A DNA stretch of 64,000 nt from an uncultured Clostridia bacterium. Its GTDB lineage: Bacteria; Bacillota; Clostridia; TANB77; UBA1234. Position numbers and translations under genes: made by a program. The stretch spans positions 62,001 to 126,000 of the forward strand of contig CAKPEF010000002.1 in NCBI GenBank assembly GCA_934149305.1, in the 5' to 3' direction. Shown here one piece after another: positions 1-8,424 of this stretch (positions are counted from its first letter, which is position 1; every line of letters begins with the position of its first letter). Below the pieces are notes generated by a model, which did not search any database, was not told the DNA's origin, and saw nothing but the letters and a program-made list of their open reading frames with translations.

Positions 1-401
1 CAATAAAAAAGGCTAAATCAACAAGAATTATAGCAATTACATCAATGATCTTAATTATAGAATTATCAGTATTTCTTATGGTTAATACAACAAAGCTTAT
101 GCTTTATGCAAGAAGAAAAGAAATATCAATAATGAAATATGTTGGTGCAAAAGATGGCTTTGTAAAAATGCCATTTGCAATAGAGGGCGTTATAATGTCT
201 CTAGTAGCAGTATTTTGCGTAATAGTTTTAATTTCACTTTGTTATACACCGGTTACGCAAATGATAAATCAAAATAATACATATCAATACATGAAAATCG
301 GAGAGCTTTTACCAGATTTAAAAACCATGCTAATTATTATAGGTTGCTTTATAGGAATTTTCGGAAGCACAATGTCTATGAACAAGTATTTAGATGTGTA
401 A
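1..401 (+). CDS. ftsX: Cell-division ABC transporter permease FtsX, C-terminal part (5' end outside window)
   Basis: The reading frame is open from the first bases (codons in phase with position 3) and stops at 399-401, giving about 132 residues of the protein's end. The stretch ARRKEISIMKYVGAKDGFVK followed by a membrane segment and a final segment matches the FtsX/MacB permease C-terminus, where a conserved cytoplasmic ARRKEI-x-IMK-x-VGA element precedes the last two membrane helices. FtsX works with the ATPase FtsE in the membrane and activates cell-wall hydrolases outside the cell. The next gene encodes a coiled-coil LytM protein, the expected partner type, which supports the call. Because the 5' end is missing, the extracellular loop cannot be assessed. 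Confidence 0.85.
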   Translation, partial: IKKAKSTRIIAITSMILIIELSVFLMVNTTKLMLYARRKEISIMKYVGAKDGFVKMPFAIEGVIMSLVAVFCVIVLISLCYTPVTQMINQNNTYQYMKIGELLPDLKTMLIIIGCFIGIFGSTMSMNKYLDV

Positions 402-406
402 AACAA

Positions 407-559
407 AAGAAAAGGGTAGTGTAAACTAATTTATGAAAAAACATAAAACAGTTGCAAAAATGTAGAGGAGCACAGTGTGCTCCATAAAAACTAATTGCTA
501 GCAGTACACTAAAATAAAATTGGAAAAATATTATAATTAGTAAACACAACCAAGAAAAG
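407..559 (+). mobile_element. MITE-like element, type A, intact with 8-bp target duplication
   Basis: A 137-bp element (415-551) starts GGTAGTGTAAAC and ends with the inverted counterpart of GGTTGTGTTTAC. It is flanked by perfect 8-bp direct repeats AAGAAAAG at 407-414 and 552-559. Its centre holds a 17-bp near-perfect palindrome, GGAGCACA-G-TGTGCTCC (467-483), followed by ATAAAA. No coding capacity is seen. The 8-bp duplication shows it moved as a transposon-like unit. The ends resemble IS256-type termini, but no transposase is in the window, so the mobilising family is inference. Confidence 0.8.
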
Positions 560-574
560 ACAGGAGGGTAAAGT

Positions 575-1708
575 ATGAAGAAAATAGTTGCTTTAATTGT
601 TGCAATAATTATTGTTTCATCAAATGTATTTGCTACAAGTACAAGCATAAAAAATCAACTTAAAGATCTCAATAGTCAACAAAAAGATGCCAAAAATGAA
701 TTAAATCAAAATCAAGCAGATCAAAAAGATGTATTAAAACAAATTGATAAATTAGATCAAAACATAAACACAACAGAAACTCAAATAGAAAATACAAAAA
801 ATGAAATTTCAAGATTAGAAAAAAACATAAAAATAGCAGAAGAAAATATAGACTACATGCAAAAAGAGTATGATAAAAAATTCGAGCTTAGAAAAGAAAG
901 AGTTAAAGCATATTATAAAAACGGTTCAACATCATTAAGAGATATAGCATATAAAACAGATGACCCAACAGAAATAATCTATAGAGAAAAAATAATAGAA
1001 AAAATATTAAAATATGATGATGATTTAATGACAGAAATAAATGAAGAAAAAGAATCAATAAACGAAGAAAAAATAAAATTAGAAGAAGATAAAGTAGCAT
1101 GTGCGAATTTAAAATCTAAACTAGATGTTAAACTTGCAGGGCTAAATGAGACTGTATCTGTAAAGACAAAATATTTAACACAACTAAAAACAGACCAAAA
1201 AGACTTAGAAAGATCAATAGATGAGATACAAAAAAAGGCAGATGAGTTAGAAGCAGAATTAAAAAGAATAGCAAGTTCTTCAACTACTAGTAAATATACG
1301 GGTGGAACAATGACATGGCCACTTCCAGGTTATTATGGAATAAGCTCATACTTTGGTAACAGATTACACCCAGTATTAAAAGTATATAAAATGCATACAG
1401 GTGTAGATATAGCGGGCGCTGGTTGCAATGGAAAAAATGTAGTTGCAGCAGCTGATGGAAAGGTAATAACAGCAGGATGGATTTCAGGTTATGGATACAC
1501 AGTAATGATAGACCATGGTGGCGGAATAGTTACACTATATGCTCACTCTCAAAAATTATTAGTTAAAAAAGGAGACACAGTAAAAGCTGGCGATGTAATA
1601 ATGCTAGTTGGTTCAACAGGATATGCAACAGGACCTCATGTACACTTTGAGGTAAGAGTAAATGGTAAGTATGTAAATCCATTAGATGGATACATTAAAA
1701 AGAAATAA
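575..1708 (+). CDS. Secreted murein hydrolase activator / M23 (LytM) peptidase with coiled coil
   Basis: 377 residues. An N-terminal signal peptide ends near VFA (residues about 1-20). A long charged coiled coil (about 25-230) follows, with repeated Q/K/E heptads, then a C-terminal M23 domain (about 245-375). Metal-ligand motifs are visible: HPVLKVYKMHTGVDIA (first His and Asp) and GPHVHFEV (HxH). The architecture matches EnvC/PcsB-type partners of FtsEX, and ftsX lies immediately upstream, so it probably cleaves peptide cross-links at division sites when triggered by FtsEX. Because the HxxxD and HxH motifs look intact it may be an active endopeptidase rather than a pure activator. AGGAGGG lies 9 bases before the ATG. 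It is separated from ftsX by an inserted MITE. A terminator follows. Confidence 0.85.
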   Translation: MKKIVALIVAIIIVSSNVFATSTSIKNQLKDLNSQQKDAKNELNQNQADQKDVLKQIDKLDQNINTTETQIENTKNEISRLEKNIKIAEENIDYMQKEYDKKFELRKERVKAYYKNGSTSLRDIAYKTDDPTEIIYREKIIEKILKYDDDLMTEINEEKESINEEKIKLEEDKVACANLKSKLDVKLAGLNETVSVKTKYLTQLKTDQKDLERSIDEIQKKADELEAELKRIASSSTTSKYTGGTMTWPLPGYYGISSYFGNRLHPVLKVYKMHTGVDIAGAGCNGKNVVAAADGKVITAGWISGYGYTVMIDHGGGIVTLYAHSQKLLVKKGDTVKAGDVIMLVGSTGYATGPHVHFEVRVNGKYVNPLDGYIKKK

Positions 1709-1716
1709 TGACTTTT

Positions 1717-1758
1717 AGGTCGCCTAAGAGGAAAACCCTTTTCGGCGGCCTTTTAAAA
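1717..1758 (+). terminator. Rho-independent terminator after the LytM gene
   Basis: AGGTCGCC (1717-1724) pairs with GGCGGCCT (1744-1751), with one G-U pair, and is followed by TTTT. Confidence 0.8.
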
Positions 1759-1763
1759 TATGC

Positions 1764-1885
1764 GGTGCAAACTAATTTATGAAAAGATAAAATATGCTGT
1801 AAAACATGTAGCGGAGCTTAGGCGTGCTCCATAAAAAGCAATTGATAGTTGTAGACTGAAATTAAGTCAAAAATTATAAAGGGGG
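1764..1885 (+). mobile_element. MITE-like element, type A, right end worn
   Basis: The left end GGTGCAAACTAATTTATG resembles the type A terminus. The core GTAGCGGAGCTTAGG...GTGCTCCATAAAA is present near 1810-1840. The right terminus is not recognisable and may have been absorbed into the ribosome binding site of the next gene. Confidence 0.6.
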
Positions 1886-1892
1886 AATAAAA

Positions 1893-2490
1893 TTGGACCA
1901 CTATTATTCAAAAGATCCAACATCAAAATCAGAAGAAAGAATTATAGATTACGAAATAAACCAAAACAAATACAAATTTATAAGTGATAATGGCGTTTTC
2001 TCAAAAAATAAAATAGACTTCGCATCAGAATTTTTAATCAAAACAATATACAATGAAGTTGTGGGAGATATATTAGATGTTGGTTGTGGATATGGAGTTA
2101 TAGGAATTATACTTTCAAAAAATAAAAATGTAAAAAGCATAACAATGCTAGATGTAAATCATAGAGCGCTTGATTTAGCAAAAAGAAATACTGTATTAAA
2201 TAAAGTAGAAGCAAGTATTATAGAATCCGATGGATTTGAGAATATAAATAAAAAATATGACACGATAGTCACAAATCCACCAATAAGAGCAGGAAAAGCA
2301 GTTATATATAAAATATACGAAGATGCAAAAAAACATTTAAAAACAGGTGGAAAATTGTACTTAGTTATAAATAAAAAACATGGTGCGCCTAGCACAATAG
2401 AATATTTAAAAAGCATATATGGCAATTGCGAAATTTTAGATAAAAAAGCTGGCTTTAATGTGTTAGTATGCGAAAAAAAGCGGGAATTAA
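1893..2490 (+). CDS. RsmC-like class I SAM methyltransferase; needs a +1 shift at CGG 2481
   Basis: Starts at TTG 1893, 8 bases after GGGGGA. The SAM-binding motif DVGCGYGVIG (about residue 62) and the catalytic NPPIRAG motif (about 127) are those of the RsmC/MTS family of 16S rRNA guanine-N2 methyltransferases. Read conventionally, the frame runs on to 2600, adding about 38 basic residues that do not look like the family and overlapping the next gene by 25 bases. The family-like sequence ends at VCEKK, exactly where codon CGG (2481-2483) occurs. Skipping the C gives GGG AAT TAA, so the protein ends ...EKKGN at 2490 (198 residues). The overlap then disappears and a clear RBS is left for the next gene. 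The general fold is sure; the exact rRNA target is not. Confidence 0.75.
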
Positions 2491-2575
2491 ACAAACTATC
2501 GATACGCAAGGCAACATGCAACTTAAGCGCAACGCATTCCATAAAAAGTGAATACAGCAAAAAAGGGGGATATAA

Positions 2576-4214
2576 ATGCAAAACAAAAAAGATATACTAG
2601 AAAAAATAATTATATTTTTCGTTTTTACAGCGCTAGTTTCAATAATAAACTTAAATACAAAAAATATAGATTATGATAGATCGTGGATATTTCATATGTG
2701 CCAAAAAGTAGCCAATGGTGACATTATGTATAAAGACATAAATATTATAGTAGGGCCAATATTTTATCTAATGGGTGGAATGGCACTAAAAATATTTGGA
2801 ACAAATTATTTTACTTTCGAGATATTTGGTGGCATATTGTACGGAATATTTTCAGTTATAGCATACGATACAATGAAAAAAATAAATACAAAAAATTATA
2901 AAATAGTTGATAATATCATGATAATGATATTGTTTTATTTTACTAGAGTGTTGCAACTTGCAAATTACAATACTCTATGCTTAATTTTTATAATATTGGC
3001 GATGAACTTAGAACTAAAAAAAGTAAAGTCTGCAAAAGCAGATTTAATAAACATATTTATAGGAATAACATTGGGACTTGCATTTTATACAAAGCAAACG
3101 GTCGCGGGCATGGCTGTAATAGCTACTGGACTGATTTGGCTAATAACAGCAATTAGAGAAAAAAATATCAATTTAAAAGAAGTAGTAGAAAAAGCATTAG
3201 GCTTTTTAGGTGTTTTGGCTGTTGGTATTATTATAATGCTAAAAGTCGGCAATTTTTATGAATATTTGAATTACTGCTTTGGCGGCATTTTAGAATTTGG
3301 ATCAAACAATGTGGCGTTGCCGCAAGTAAATTTATATTGTCTTATTATATTAGCGATTACATTTGCAAGCATATTTATAATCAAATTCGCTAAAAAAGAT
3401 AAAGAATTTTTAATAATAACATTGTATGCAATAGCAGCATTAACTTTTGTTATCCCACTTGGAAATGACTATCACAAAAACTTAGCAACGTTTATGACTT
3501 GTTACTTAGCAATAAAAATATTTATTTTACTATTAGATGACAATAAAAATGATTTGTTAAGGCTATTGGCAACAATATTTGTAGTGTCTCTTTTAATGTC
3601 TGTAAATAGCGTAAAAATATTTGATAGCTCAAAAATATCAGAAGCAGCAAGTGAAATAGAATCAGTTGGCGGTTATGAAATTTATACAATATTTTTAAAT
3701 TCAATGATAATATTGGTGTTAGGGTATTCAATAATAAAAGAAAGACCAATATTCTTTAAAACGACAGCTACTTTGCTTGGAATAATAACAATTATATTTT
3801 ATTCATATTGTTATGCTAATAATATAAGTAAAAAAATAATACCAAATGGATTAGAAATATATGATAGATATGGAATTGAAGAAAAAGAGCTTGAAAAAAT
3901 AGAAAAAATCTATCAATACATAATGCAAAAAGAAAAAGAAGGATATGAGGTGATAGGAGTATCGTGGGATGCCTCAAAATACATGGCAGCACTAAACAAA
4001 AATAATAAAGAATACGACCTATTATTTAAAGGTAATTTAGGATACAAACGGAGAAGAGAAGGCATTAGAAAAAATAAAGAAACTAAAAAACACAATAATA
4101 ATAAAAAATACGCTAGCTTTTTGGCAAGAGCCAGAAGATATAATGGAATATATTACCAAAGAGCTTGAAAAGATAGATGAATTCGAAGACGTCGAAGTAT
4201 ACATAAAAAGATGA
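2576..4214 (+). CDS. Multi-pass membrane glycosyltransferase (GT39/ArnT-like); needs a +1 shift at CGG 4049
   Basis: Starts at ATG 2576, 8 bases after GGGGGA. About ten hydrophobic segments follow an early loop holding DYDRSWIFHMCQKVANGDIM, the kind of acidic first loop seen in polyprenyl-phosphate sugar transferases. No exact family is certain. The conventional frame ends at 4168 with a basic, low-complexity tail. Skipping the C of the in-frame CGG at 4049 instead gives GEEKALEKIKKLKNTIIIK and then a tail ending VEVYIKR, stop 4212-4214, in keeping with the acidic/hydrophobic character of the preceding soluble domain. The protein would be 545 residues. No terminator was seen before the degenerate repeat that precedes the next gene. 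Confidence 0.65.
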
Positions 4215-4254
4215 ATTGAAAAAAATAACAGAATATGTTACAATATAATAAATA

Positions 4255-4348
4255 TGTAAATGCAGTAGAGTAGGGCAAATTAGTTTTTGAAAAAAGATAA
4301 TAAGTAACTAAGTTTGAGGAGCTTAGTTTAAGAGCCATAAAGAAAAGA
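4255..4348 (+). repeat. Degenerate MITE-like core
   Basis: The stretch TTTGAGGAGCTTAG...GAGCCATAAAG around 4312-4342 resembles the GGAGCTTAGG...GCTCCATAAAA core. The ends are not recognisable. It runs straight into the GAGGAGG ribosome binding site of the following gene. Confidence 0.4.
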
Positions 4349-4361
4349 GGAGGCGGTTACT

Positions 4362-5471
4362 ATGAAGAAATGCTCAAAAATAATATGTATGCTTTTGGTG
4401 ATGGTAGCCATATTAAGCACAACGATGGTATTTGCGGAAGGCGAGAGTGGGGCATATAACATATTGGCAAATGTTTTAAATGCGCTTTTGAGTGCACTAG
4501 CATGGTTTGGATATGCAATTGCAATTGGTGCACTTGTATTTATGGGAATAAAATACGTAATGAGTGGAGCACAAGAAAAAGCAAACTTAAAGGGAAGTCT
4601 TTCGAAATATTTAATAGGTATAGCACTTATCGTGTTTTGTTCAACAATAGCATCTGCAGTAGCCAATATAGCCAATACAGATGGGGGTAACGATGCGATA
4701 AGTCTAATAGAAAAAGCATTTAGACTTGGAGGAGCGACCGTTGGAGATCCAAGCACTACTGATCCGGCAGGAGATGCTGATGATGAAAATTCAAAAAACA
4801 GTAATATAAATTACTATCCGGCATCCGCTTCACCAAAGGCCTCAACGAGATTGGCAAAAGCATTAGCAGATGCGGGGTACTATGGAAATAAAAACAACAC
4901 AGTCGTTTCGGAAGAGTACCATAAAGGAACACATACACTAGAAAAAAGAACATTAAAAATGGAAGATGGAAAGATGATTGTGGAAACTTATGATATTATG
5001 GGAAATTTAAAGACAATAGCCATAAAAGATGGAGAAAAAGAGATTAAAAAAGCAAGTGTTGATTACAAAAATACAAACGGTACTGTTAAGAGCATAAGGA
5101 TTAATAGTAAAGAAAATGGACAAAAAACCAAAGTTACAATAAATTATGATACAGAAACGGGAAATGTTATAATGTATGCAAAATATGATGATAAGGGAAA
5201 TCTTCTTGAATCAGAAGTCTATAAAGATGAATTGCCAGAAGGAAAAACTGAGTATGATGAACTTCCAAAAACACCATCGTTGTGCGAGGCAATGGGAAAG
5301 GCACATGTGCCGAATGGAAATAATGTGTGTATCAATTGTGGTGAAAAAGTTGAAGAAGGAACTGTAGAAATTCCTAAAGAATTAAGAAATTGTGAATTAG
5401 AGGGTAAACTACATCTATTTAATCCTGTTACTGGAGAATGTATGAATTGTGGAAAGAAAGAATCTAAATAA
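4362..5471 (+). CDS. Secreted VirB2/TrbC-like membrane module with YD-like and Cys-pair tail (paralogue 1 of 3)
   Basis: 369 residues. A signal peptide (cleavage near VFA, about residue 25) is followed by two membrane segments (about 35-65 and 85-110). The linking loop SGAQEKANLKGSLSKYLIG is shared almost exactly with the next two genes and resembles TrbC/VirB2-type pilin cores. The tail differs. Residues about 180-300 have repeats of the kind KYDDKGNLLE, reminiscent of YD/RHS strands. Two CxxC units (CINCGEK and CMNCGKK) near the end suggest metal-binding knuckles. RBS GAGGAGG precedes the ATG. The gene probably displays the tail on the cell surface. No other conjugation genes are present, so a real type IV pilus is not supported. 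Confidence 0.7.
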   Translation: MKKCSKIICMLLVMVAILSTTMVFAEGESGAYNILANVLNALLSALAWFGYAIAIGALVFMGIKYVMSGAQEKANLKGSLSKYLIGIALIVFCSTIASAVANIANTDGGNDAISLIEKAFRLGGATVGDPSTTDPAGDADDENSKNSNINYYPASASPKASTRLAKALADAGYYGNKNNTVVSEEYHKGTHTLEKRTLKMEDGKMIVETYDIMGNLKTIAIKDGEKEIKKASVDYKNTNGTVKSIRINSKENGQKTKVTINYDTETGNVIMYAKYDDKGNLLESEVYKDELPEGKTEYDELPKTPSLCEAMGKAHVPNGNNVCINCGEKVEEGTVEIPKELRNCELEGKLHLFNPVTGECMNCGKKESK

Positions 5472-5508
5472 GATTGCATTATAAATTTATTGAAGGAAGG
5501 TGATTTAT

Positions 5509-6588
5509 ATGGATAAAAAAGAAAAATATATTCTTTTCACAATCACGGCTTTAATATTTAATTTTACAGTTGTATTTGCCGAAACGGATGAATCTTACAG
5601 TATAATGTCCACAATATTAAACAGTGTTTTAAGTACAATAGCGTGGCTTGGATCTGCAATTGCGATAGGTGCACTTGTATTTATTGGAATAAAATATGCG
5701 ATGAGCGCAGCAAATGAGAAAGCGAACTTGAAAGGAAGTTTTACAAAATATTTAATAGGCATAGGACTTATTGTATTTTGCTCAACAATAGCATCCGCTG
5801 TCGCAAATATAGCAAACACAACTGGCGAGAATACAGCAGAAGGAATTGTTAAAAGAGGCTTGAGTAGTAAAAATGTAGTTTGGAATGAGCCAGATTCTGA
5901 TGAAGAACTACTTGATGCTGCAAACAGAGAAAAAATAGAGAATAACAATGATATAAATGGTCCAGATAGTTGGAATCCAAAAGGGCTTGATGATAAGAAG
6001 TTTCTAACACCAGAGGAAATGGATAAAAAATTTGCAGAAGATCTTTTAGATGCTGTGAAAGATTTTGCACATAAAGATGATATAGATATGGAACCTAGTG
6101 AATATGATCCAAATGATATCAATACAGATGAAATACACAATGACCAGATTGGCGAAAAGGAGGATCCACTTTCAGATCAAAAAGATAAATTATCAGACCT
6201 TGCAGGTGAAGACACTCAAGAAGATATAGTATATGACACTAGGGATACGGGTACTCTTTTTGTAGAAACAGATAAAAGGTCAAATGTAAAAATAACAGTA
6301 GAAAGAAAAGATGGAACAACAAAAGATTATGAATCAGATTCATGGAAAAATGGTCAAGAAACAATAAAAGATGTATTTGCAGGTGCAGAGATAACATTGG
6401 AGGCACCAGCAACTACTACTGATAACCAAAAAACTTTTGTTAAGTGGGCGGTTTTTGATAGCGAAGGAAATATTGTTAAAGAAATAAGTAGAAATCCAAA
6501 ATGTACAATCAATATGCCACCATCATCAGAATATGGCAAAAAATATACGATTACAGCAGTATATGAATATAATGATAATGTAAACTAA
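5509..6588 (+). CDS. Secreted VirB2/TrbC-like membrane module with acidic and Ig-like tail (paralogue 2 of 3)
   Basis: ATG 5509 is preferred because GGAAGG at 5495-5500 lies 8 bases before it; an in-frame GTG at 5500 overlaps that RBS. 359 residues: signal peptide ending near VFA, then the same two-helix module with ANEKANLKGSFTKYLIG. Next comes a long acidic, poorly conserved linker (about 125-245), then a beta-rich domain (about 250-355) with ITLEAPATTT and FVKWAVFDSEG, resembling bacterial repeat domains of surface proteins. Probably co-transcribed with the gene 37 bases upstream. No catalytic motif seen. Confidence 0.7.
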   Translation: MDKKEKYILFTITALIFNFTVVFAETDESYSIMSTILNSVLSTIAWLGSAIAIGALVFIGIKYAMSAANEKANLKGSFTKYLIGIGLIVFCSTIASAVANIANTTGENTAEGIVKRGLSSKNVVWNEPDSDEELLDAANREKIENNNDINGPDSWNPKGLDDKKFLTPEEMDKKFAEDLLDAVKDFAHKDDIDMEPSEYDPNDINTDEIHNDQIGEKEDPLSDQKDKLSDLAGEDTQEDIVYDTRDTGTLFVETDKRSNVKITVERKDGTTKDYESDSWKNGQETIKDVFAGAEITLEAPATTTDNQKTFVKWAVFDSEGNIVKEISRNPKCTINMPPSSEYGKKYTITAVYEYNDNVN

Positions 6589-6591
6589 TTT

Positions 6592-6652
6592 GCAAAAAAG
6601 ATCAATTTAAGTATAGAAAAGTAGAGGAGCTGTAGCTGTGCTCCATAAAAAG
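6592..6652 (+). repeat. Partial MITE-like core
   Basis: GTAGAGGAGCTGTAGCTGTGCTCCATAAAA occupies about 6622-6651, an 18-base-spaced version of the GGAGC...GCTCC hairpin. The RBS GGGAGG of the next gene begins right after it. Confidence 0.6.
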
Positions 6653-6665
6653 GGAGGCGAAGCAA

Positions 6666-7502
6666 ATGAAAAAAATAAAGATATTGTTCTTATTATTATC
6701 ATTCGTTATGTTGTTTAATTTCGCAACAGTATTTGCTAAAGTAGAGCTCCCAGTTGGTGTGCCTGGATCAGCTGGCATATCACAAGAAACGACAAGTGGA
6801 AAAGCATACCAAGGAAATTCACAAGAAAAATTGGAGAAGTCATATAATCTAATGTCAAAAGTGCTAAATGCGATACTTAGCACATTTGCATGGCTTGGTT
6901 ATGCAGTTGCAATAGGAGTACTAGTATTTGTCGGAGTGAAATATGTAATGAGTGGAGCAAACGAAAAAGCTAACTTAAAAGGAAGTGCTAGTAAATATTT
7001 GATAGGTGTTGCACTAATAGTATTTTGTTCAACAATTGCGGCCGCTGCTGCTAATATAGCAAATACAACAGGTGAAAATACAAGCACAGGAATAGTAAAT
7101 AAAGGAATAGAAATAAGTGGAATTAAAATAGGCGACAAAAACTTAACAGATGCAGAACGAAAAGAGTATCAAGAAATGATAGAAAAATTAGAACAAGTAA
7201 AAAATCAAACATGGAATACAAAAGGATTTAAGTTTGATCATATAATAGTCCATACTCCTGTGGGAGTAGATGCAATATGTGATGACGGAGTCGGATCGGA
7301 TCCAGTGTTTTCGGCGGACACAGTGTATCATAACGGAAAAGAATTTAAATATTGGCTTGTAAAAAGAGTAGAGACAAGTACATTAGATTCATCAATTTAC
7401 AAAGAAACGGATAAAGATTTCTTGGCGTTAGGCTCAGATAGATTCTGGGACATAGCAGGCCCTTCAGACTATACATATGAAATATGGGCGATATACGAAT
7501 AA
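6666..7502 (+). CDS. Secreted VirB2/TrbC-like membrane module with short beta tail (paralogue 3 of 3)
   Basis: 278 residues. The signal peptide ends near VFA. There is an extra 25-residue Ser/Gly/Gln-rich insert before the module, then two membrane helices joined by SGANEKANLKGSASKYLIG, and a C-terminal domain (about 175-278) containing WNTKGFKFDHIIVH, where WNxKG also occurs in paralogue 2. The tail ends YEIWAIYE, comparable to the TITAVYE end of paralogue 2, so tails 2 and 3 probably share a fold. GGGAGG sits 10 bases upstream of ATG, directly after a repeat fragment. The function is presumably surface display. Confidence 0.7.
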   Translation: MKKIKILFLLLSFVMLFNFATVFAKVELPVGVPGSAGISQETTSGKAYQGNSQEKLEKSYNLMSKVLNAILSTFAWLGYAVAIGVLVFVGVKYVMSGANEKANLKGSASKYLIGVALIVFCSTIAAAAANIANTTGENTSTGIVNKGIEISGIKIGDKNLTDAERKEYQEMIEKLEQVKNQTWNTKGFKFDHIIVHTPVGVDAICDDGVGSDPVFSADTVYHNGKEFKYWLVKRVETSTLDSSIYKETDKDFLALGSDRFWDIAGPSDYTYEIWAIYE

Positions 7503-7572
7503 AGTAAAAAAGAATAGCTTTGGGTAGAAGATATATTCAAATAAATGGAAAACAAAAAATAATAAAAAATGC

Positions 7573-7601
7573 TTGACATCCGTAATTTCATTTGCTATAC
7601 T
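7573..7601 (+). promoter_or_regulatory. Sigma-A promoter for tRNA-Gly
   Basis: TTGACA (7573-7578), 17-base spacer, TATACT (7596-7601), 19 bases before the tRNA. Confidence 0.85.
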
Positions 7602-7620
7602 AAAGAAGTCGAATGGAGAT

Positions 7621-7694
7621 GCGGGTGTAGTTCAATGGTAGAATCTCAGCCTTCCAAGCTGATTGTGCGGGTTCGATTCCCGCTACCCGCTCCA
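7621..7694 (+). tRNA. tRNA-Gly (TCC), canonical
   Basis: A full cloverleaf with acceptor GCGGGTG/TACCCGC, anticodon arm TCAGC-CTTCCAA-GCTGA (anticodon TCC at 7653-7655), T arm, discriminator T and encoded CCA. A normal A37 follows the anticodon. It serves as the reference for the variant copy at 8033. Confidence 0.95.
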
Positions 7695-7783
7695 TCAAAA
7701 GCTTATGAATGCATAGTTCATGAGCTTATTTTTTGTTCAAAAGTATGCCTAATCGAAAAGTGACAATCTATTATTATTTAGCA

Positions 7784-7944
7784 TTCAAAAATATGTACCA
7801 AATGTAAATGCATTATATAAAAATGTAGCTTAAGCATAAGTGTGCCACATGAAAGGTAATATAAATGTTGAGTAGCTTAGGTGTGCTCCATACAAATACT
7901 ACTGCTTAGCATTTGTCATAAATTAAGACTAAACAGTAACACAA
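7784..7944 (+). mobile_element. Degenerate MITE-like element, type B, with two core hairpins
   Basis: The right end AAGACTAAACAGTAAC (near 7930-7944) matches type B termini. Two cores are present: CTTAAGCATAAGTGTGCCACATG and CTTAGGTGTGCTCCATAC. The left end (TTATTTAGCATTC) is worn. It fills most of the interval between the two tRNA-Gly genes. Confidence 0.6.
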
Positions 7945-7990
7945 GAATAACATAGTGCACAGAAAAAGTTCAAATATTAGTAAAATTTTA

Positions 7991-8019
7991 TTGTAATTTT
8001 CCCCAAAAATGAATATAAT
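7991..8019 (+). promoter_or_regulatory. Promoter for the variant tRNA-Gly
   Basis: TTGTAA (7991-7996), 17-base spacer, perfect TATAAT (8014-8019), 13 bases before the tRNA. It suggests that the variant tRNA is transcribed independently. Confidence 0.75.
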
Positions 8020-8032
8020 CTTAGTGGAATGT

Positions 8033-8106
8033 GCGGGTATAGTTTAATGGTAGAATGTGGTGCTTCCGACCCCAATGTGCGAGTTCGATTCTCGCTACCC
8101 GCTCCA
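8033..8106 (+). tRNA. Variant tRNA-Gly, anticodon TCC followed by G37; candidate CGGN-decoding tRNA
   Basis: The acceptor GCGGGTA/TACCCGC, discriminator T, encoded CCA and perfect T arm (GCGAG/CTCGC) are like the neighbouring tRNA-Gly, so charging by glycyl-tRNA synthetase is likely (C35 and C36 are also kept). The anticodon arm is unusual: TGGTG-CTTCCGA-CCCCA, with a T-C mismatch at pair 30-40 and G instead of A at position 37 (8068). Bases 34-37, UCCG, are the exact complement of CGGA. With U34 wobble they could also read CGGG or CGGU, the three quadruplets found at frame breaks in this window. A plain degenerate pseudogene is possible, but its good promoter and intact other arms argue against it. 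Confidence 0.8.
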
Positions 8107-8157
8107 AAATATATTCTTAAGTTAGGATATATAAACAATCAAAATAAATTATAAAAT

Positions 8158-8248
8158 GGAGTGATGCCGAAGCGGTCATAACGGCGCTGACTCGAAATCA
8201 GTTGGAGGTGCAAATCTCGCGAGGGTTCGAATCCCTCTCACTCCGCCA
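8158..8248 (+). tRNA. tRNA-Ser (CGA)
   Basis: A 91-base class II tRNA with a long variable arm. The loop CTCGAAA gives anticodon CGA (8193-8195). T arm GAGGG-TTCGAAT-CCCTC, acceptor GGAGTGA/TCACTCC, GCCA end. Confidence 0.95.
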
Positions 8249-8310
8249 AAGAACACAATAGCAAAAAAGTAGTAGCAAAAAGAAGTAGAGAACAAAAACG
8301 ATTCGAACCC
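8245..8310 (+). repeat. 66-bp direct repeat starting in the tRNA-Ser 3' end, copy 1
   Basis: Starts with the GCCA of the tRNA-Ser end and runs to GATTCGAACCC. It is identical to 8425-8490, exactly 180 bp downstream. Confidence 0.85.
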
Positions 8311-8331
8311 GTGAGGGCTTTGAGCGTAAAG

Positions 8332-8353
8332 AAAAAGCTCCAGTGGAGCTTTT
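8332..8353 (+). terminator. Rho-independent terminator for the tRNA-Ser unit
   Basis: AAAAAGCTCC-AGT-GGAGCTTTTTT. Confidence 0.8.
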
Positions 8354-8424
8354 TTAGCGAAAAGATCGACGAGCTGTGCGAGGAGATATAGAACACGAAG
8401 TGGGCGGCGAATCCCTAGAACGAA

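Noticed and set aside
4362..7502. Conjugative type IV secretion locus
   Set aside because: Only the pilin-like module is present; no VirB4, VirD4 or relaxase genes occur nearby.
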